From Aquimarina muelleri DSM 19832 (GTDB taxonomy: Bacteria > Bacteroidota > Bacteroidia > Flavobacteriales > Flavobacteriaceae), in NCBI RefSeq assembly GCF_000430665.1, contig NZ_AUML01000024.1:27138-91137 (forward strand): DNA of 64,000 nucleotides, in the 5' to 3' direction. Below are positions 62,973-64,000 of the stretch, piece by piece. The notes under the pieces are model-generated. The model made no database searches. It was not told the DNA's origin and was given only the letters and a program-made list of their open reading frames with translations. A program made the position numbers and the translations under genes. Within the stretch, counting starts at the first letter, position 1, and each line of letters starts with the position of its first letter.

Positions 62973-63200
62973 TTATTTTATTAATCCTAAATCATTAAAT
63001 CCTTGTTGTTGATCTATTTTTGTGATAGCTAATAGTATTTTACTTATCCAATACATATTATCTTTTACTTTTCTATCTGTTTGATTATCATCTTCTAATT
63101 GACTTAACAGATAAAGGTTTTCTAACAGTGTATGTTGCAGAAAACGTAATTCTCCTAGTTCTCTGATTGGTATCTGAATATTAAGTTCTTTTGATTTCAT
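62973..63200 (-). CDS. Small helical protein next to recombinase, unknown function
   Basis: A 75-residue protein beginning MKSKELNIQIPIRELGELRF and ending DQQQGFNDLGLIK. It is soluble and mostly helical, with amphipathic stretches ELRFLQHTLLENLYLLSQLED and DNMYWISKILLAIT that could pack as a helical hairpin. An upstream in-frame ATG at 63248 would overlap the recombinase frame, so I prefer the ATG at 63200. It follows the recombinase pseudogene by 13 bp and was probably its operon partner. No family is recognised. Confidence 0.55.
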   Translation of the reverse strand: MKSKELNIQIPIRELGELRFLQHTLLENLYLLSQLEDDNQTDRKVKDNMYWISKILLAITKIDQQQGFNDLGLIK

Positions 63201-63213
63201 AAGAATGTTTTTT

Positions 63214-64000
63214 TTATTGTAATGGATGATATGTGTTAATGGTTTCATGCAAGCTTTCTAGATCGTCTTGCAAGTATTTTTCTGTAGAACTAATGTATTT
63301 ATGTCCTGCCAAGTATTGTGCTTTTCTCAAGTTATATTGCTTTAGCCTATGGGTAATTACACTTGTCCTAATTTGTTTTATATCCGTAAAACTGTTGTTG
63401 ATTTCCTTTAATTTTTTAGCTAATTTATGTACGGTATTGTGAAGTTTAAAACTCCTCCCGATGGGTAATAATAATTGTTCTGTAGCTTTACTGGCTTCTC
63501 TTAAAATCTTTGGTCTAACTTCATTAATGTATTCCATAAACTCCATGAGTTGGAACGGTTTTAATTCGATTTCTCGGGCATTACTTTTTTTTGTTCCTGG
63601 TATTTCTATTTTACCTTTATAGAGTTGTATATTCTCTACTTCTAACAGTTGTAAATCTCTTGTACTTAAACCTTGATGACCAGTAATCAAATAATGATTT
63701 TATTACGCTTTCTGGCGATCTGCTTACCCTTATTTGTTGGGTAACTATAATATAAATCTTCTAGTGCTTCGAACTCTAAAAAGTTACTGATGATGTTTTT
63801 TTTTAACACCTTTTATATTGAGTTATTTAATGATATTTTGTTCTCTATAATTTTCTGCTACTAAATAATCAAAGTATATTTTTAGGTTACTTACATAGCT
63901 TTTTATGTATGCATCCGAGCAACTACAGTATAGAATTTTCTTGATATCCAGGTAGTAATTCTTCTAATTTTTGTATGCTATGATCTGGTATTTTTTCTAA
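63214..64000 (-). pseudogene. Tyrosine recombinase pseudogene, running off the right edge
   Basis: The last 158 codons (63690 to 63214) form the catalytic domain of a phage-integrase/XerC-like recombinase: GLSTRDLQLLEVENIQLYKG, KQIRTSVITHRLK, LAGHKYISSTEKY with the nucleophile Tyr. Upstream the reading switches frame several times: EFEALEDLYYSY and GKQIARKRNKIII in one frame, then stops, then SDAYIKSYVSNLKIYFDYLV (the SAM-like core-binding domain), then EKIPDHSIQKLEELLPGYQE at the edge. Multiple frameshifts and stops make it non-functional. In the catalytic box, Lys-Gln-Ile-Arg replaces the usual HxxR. Confidence 0.85.

Noticed and set aside
1..64000. CRISPR arrays, tRNA or rRNA genes
   Set aside because: I saw no regularly spaced direct repeats and no cloverleaf or rRNA-like stretches on either strand by eye; a covariance-model scan would be needed to exclude a divergent ncRNA.

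Overview
The window is AT-rich chromosomal DNA of a Gram-negative Bacteroidota bacterium, most likely a marine Flavobacteriaceae member. Evidence: low GC, TAnnTTTG-type -7 promoter boxes, lipoproteins with short signal peptides, a fused alpha/beta E1 dehydrogenase, few strong Shine-Dalgarno sites, and protein sequences of typical flavobacterial style. I cannot fix the genus from sequence alone.

Region 1 (1-31,939) is a Wzx/Wzy-type exopolysaccharide or O-antigen locus, almost entirely on the minus strand and read from right to left. It starts with a UDP-HexNAc dehydrogenase and a 4-epimerase (UDP-hexosaminuronic acid supply). Then come a Wzx flippase, a PP-loop protein, a pyruvyl transferase, an acyltransferase-3 protein, glycosyltransferases, an EpsG-type polymerase and two PglC-like phosphoglycosyl transferases. 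Its striking content is acyl-transfer machinery. There are two DltA-like ligase plus carrier-protein pairs, three MBOAT acyltransferases and three SGNH (DltD/AlgJ-like) partners. Four consecutive genes (22,218 down to 18,083) form a complete Dlt-like set in the order ligase, carrier, MBOAT, SGNH. All three MBOATs end in the same hexapeptide, FIYFQF, which matches the tyrosine acyl-shuttle motif described for the Dlt pathway. A right-handed beta-helix lipoprotein gene on the plus strand splits the locus.

Region 2 (32,374-49,452) is ordinary housekeeping and metabolism: an Asp/Asn hydroxylase-like protein, the E1 fusion, a 2OG oxygenase, an eIF1/SUI1 protein, a DUF1835 protein, a nucleoside phosphorylase, a binding-protein-like enzyme, ung, mutS2, and an operon with a PIG-L deacetylase, a 36-residue membrane peptide, a sodium:solute symporter and a Gfo/Idh/MocA oxidoreductase.

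Region 3 (49,600-61,273) starts with the decayed tail of an IS3-family transposase. Next is a tightly overlapping minus-strand operon for a type II secretion/type IV pilus-like machine: secretin, GspE ATPase, GspF, a PilM/PilN-like fusion, PilO- and PilP/GspC-like proteins, a short prepilin peptidase, three pseudopilins with clear class III signals and a GspK/PilX-like fourth. It also encodes two lipoproteins, one FN3-like and one with YwqK/MORN repeats.

Region 4 (61,274-64,000) is decaying accessory DNA: an orphan C-terminal gene fragment, a RelE/ParE-type toxin gene broken by an in-frame stop next to an intact antitoxin gene, and a tyrosine recombinase pseudogene that runs off the right edge.
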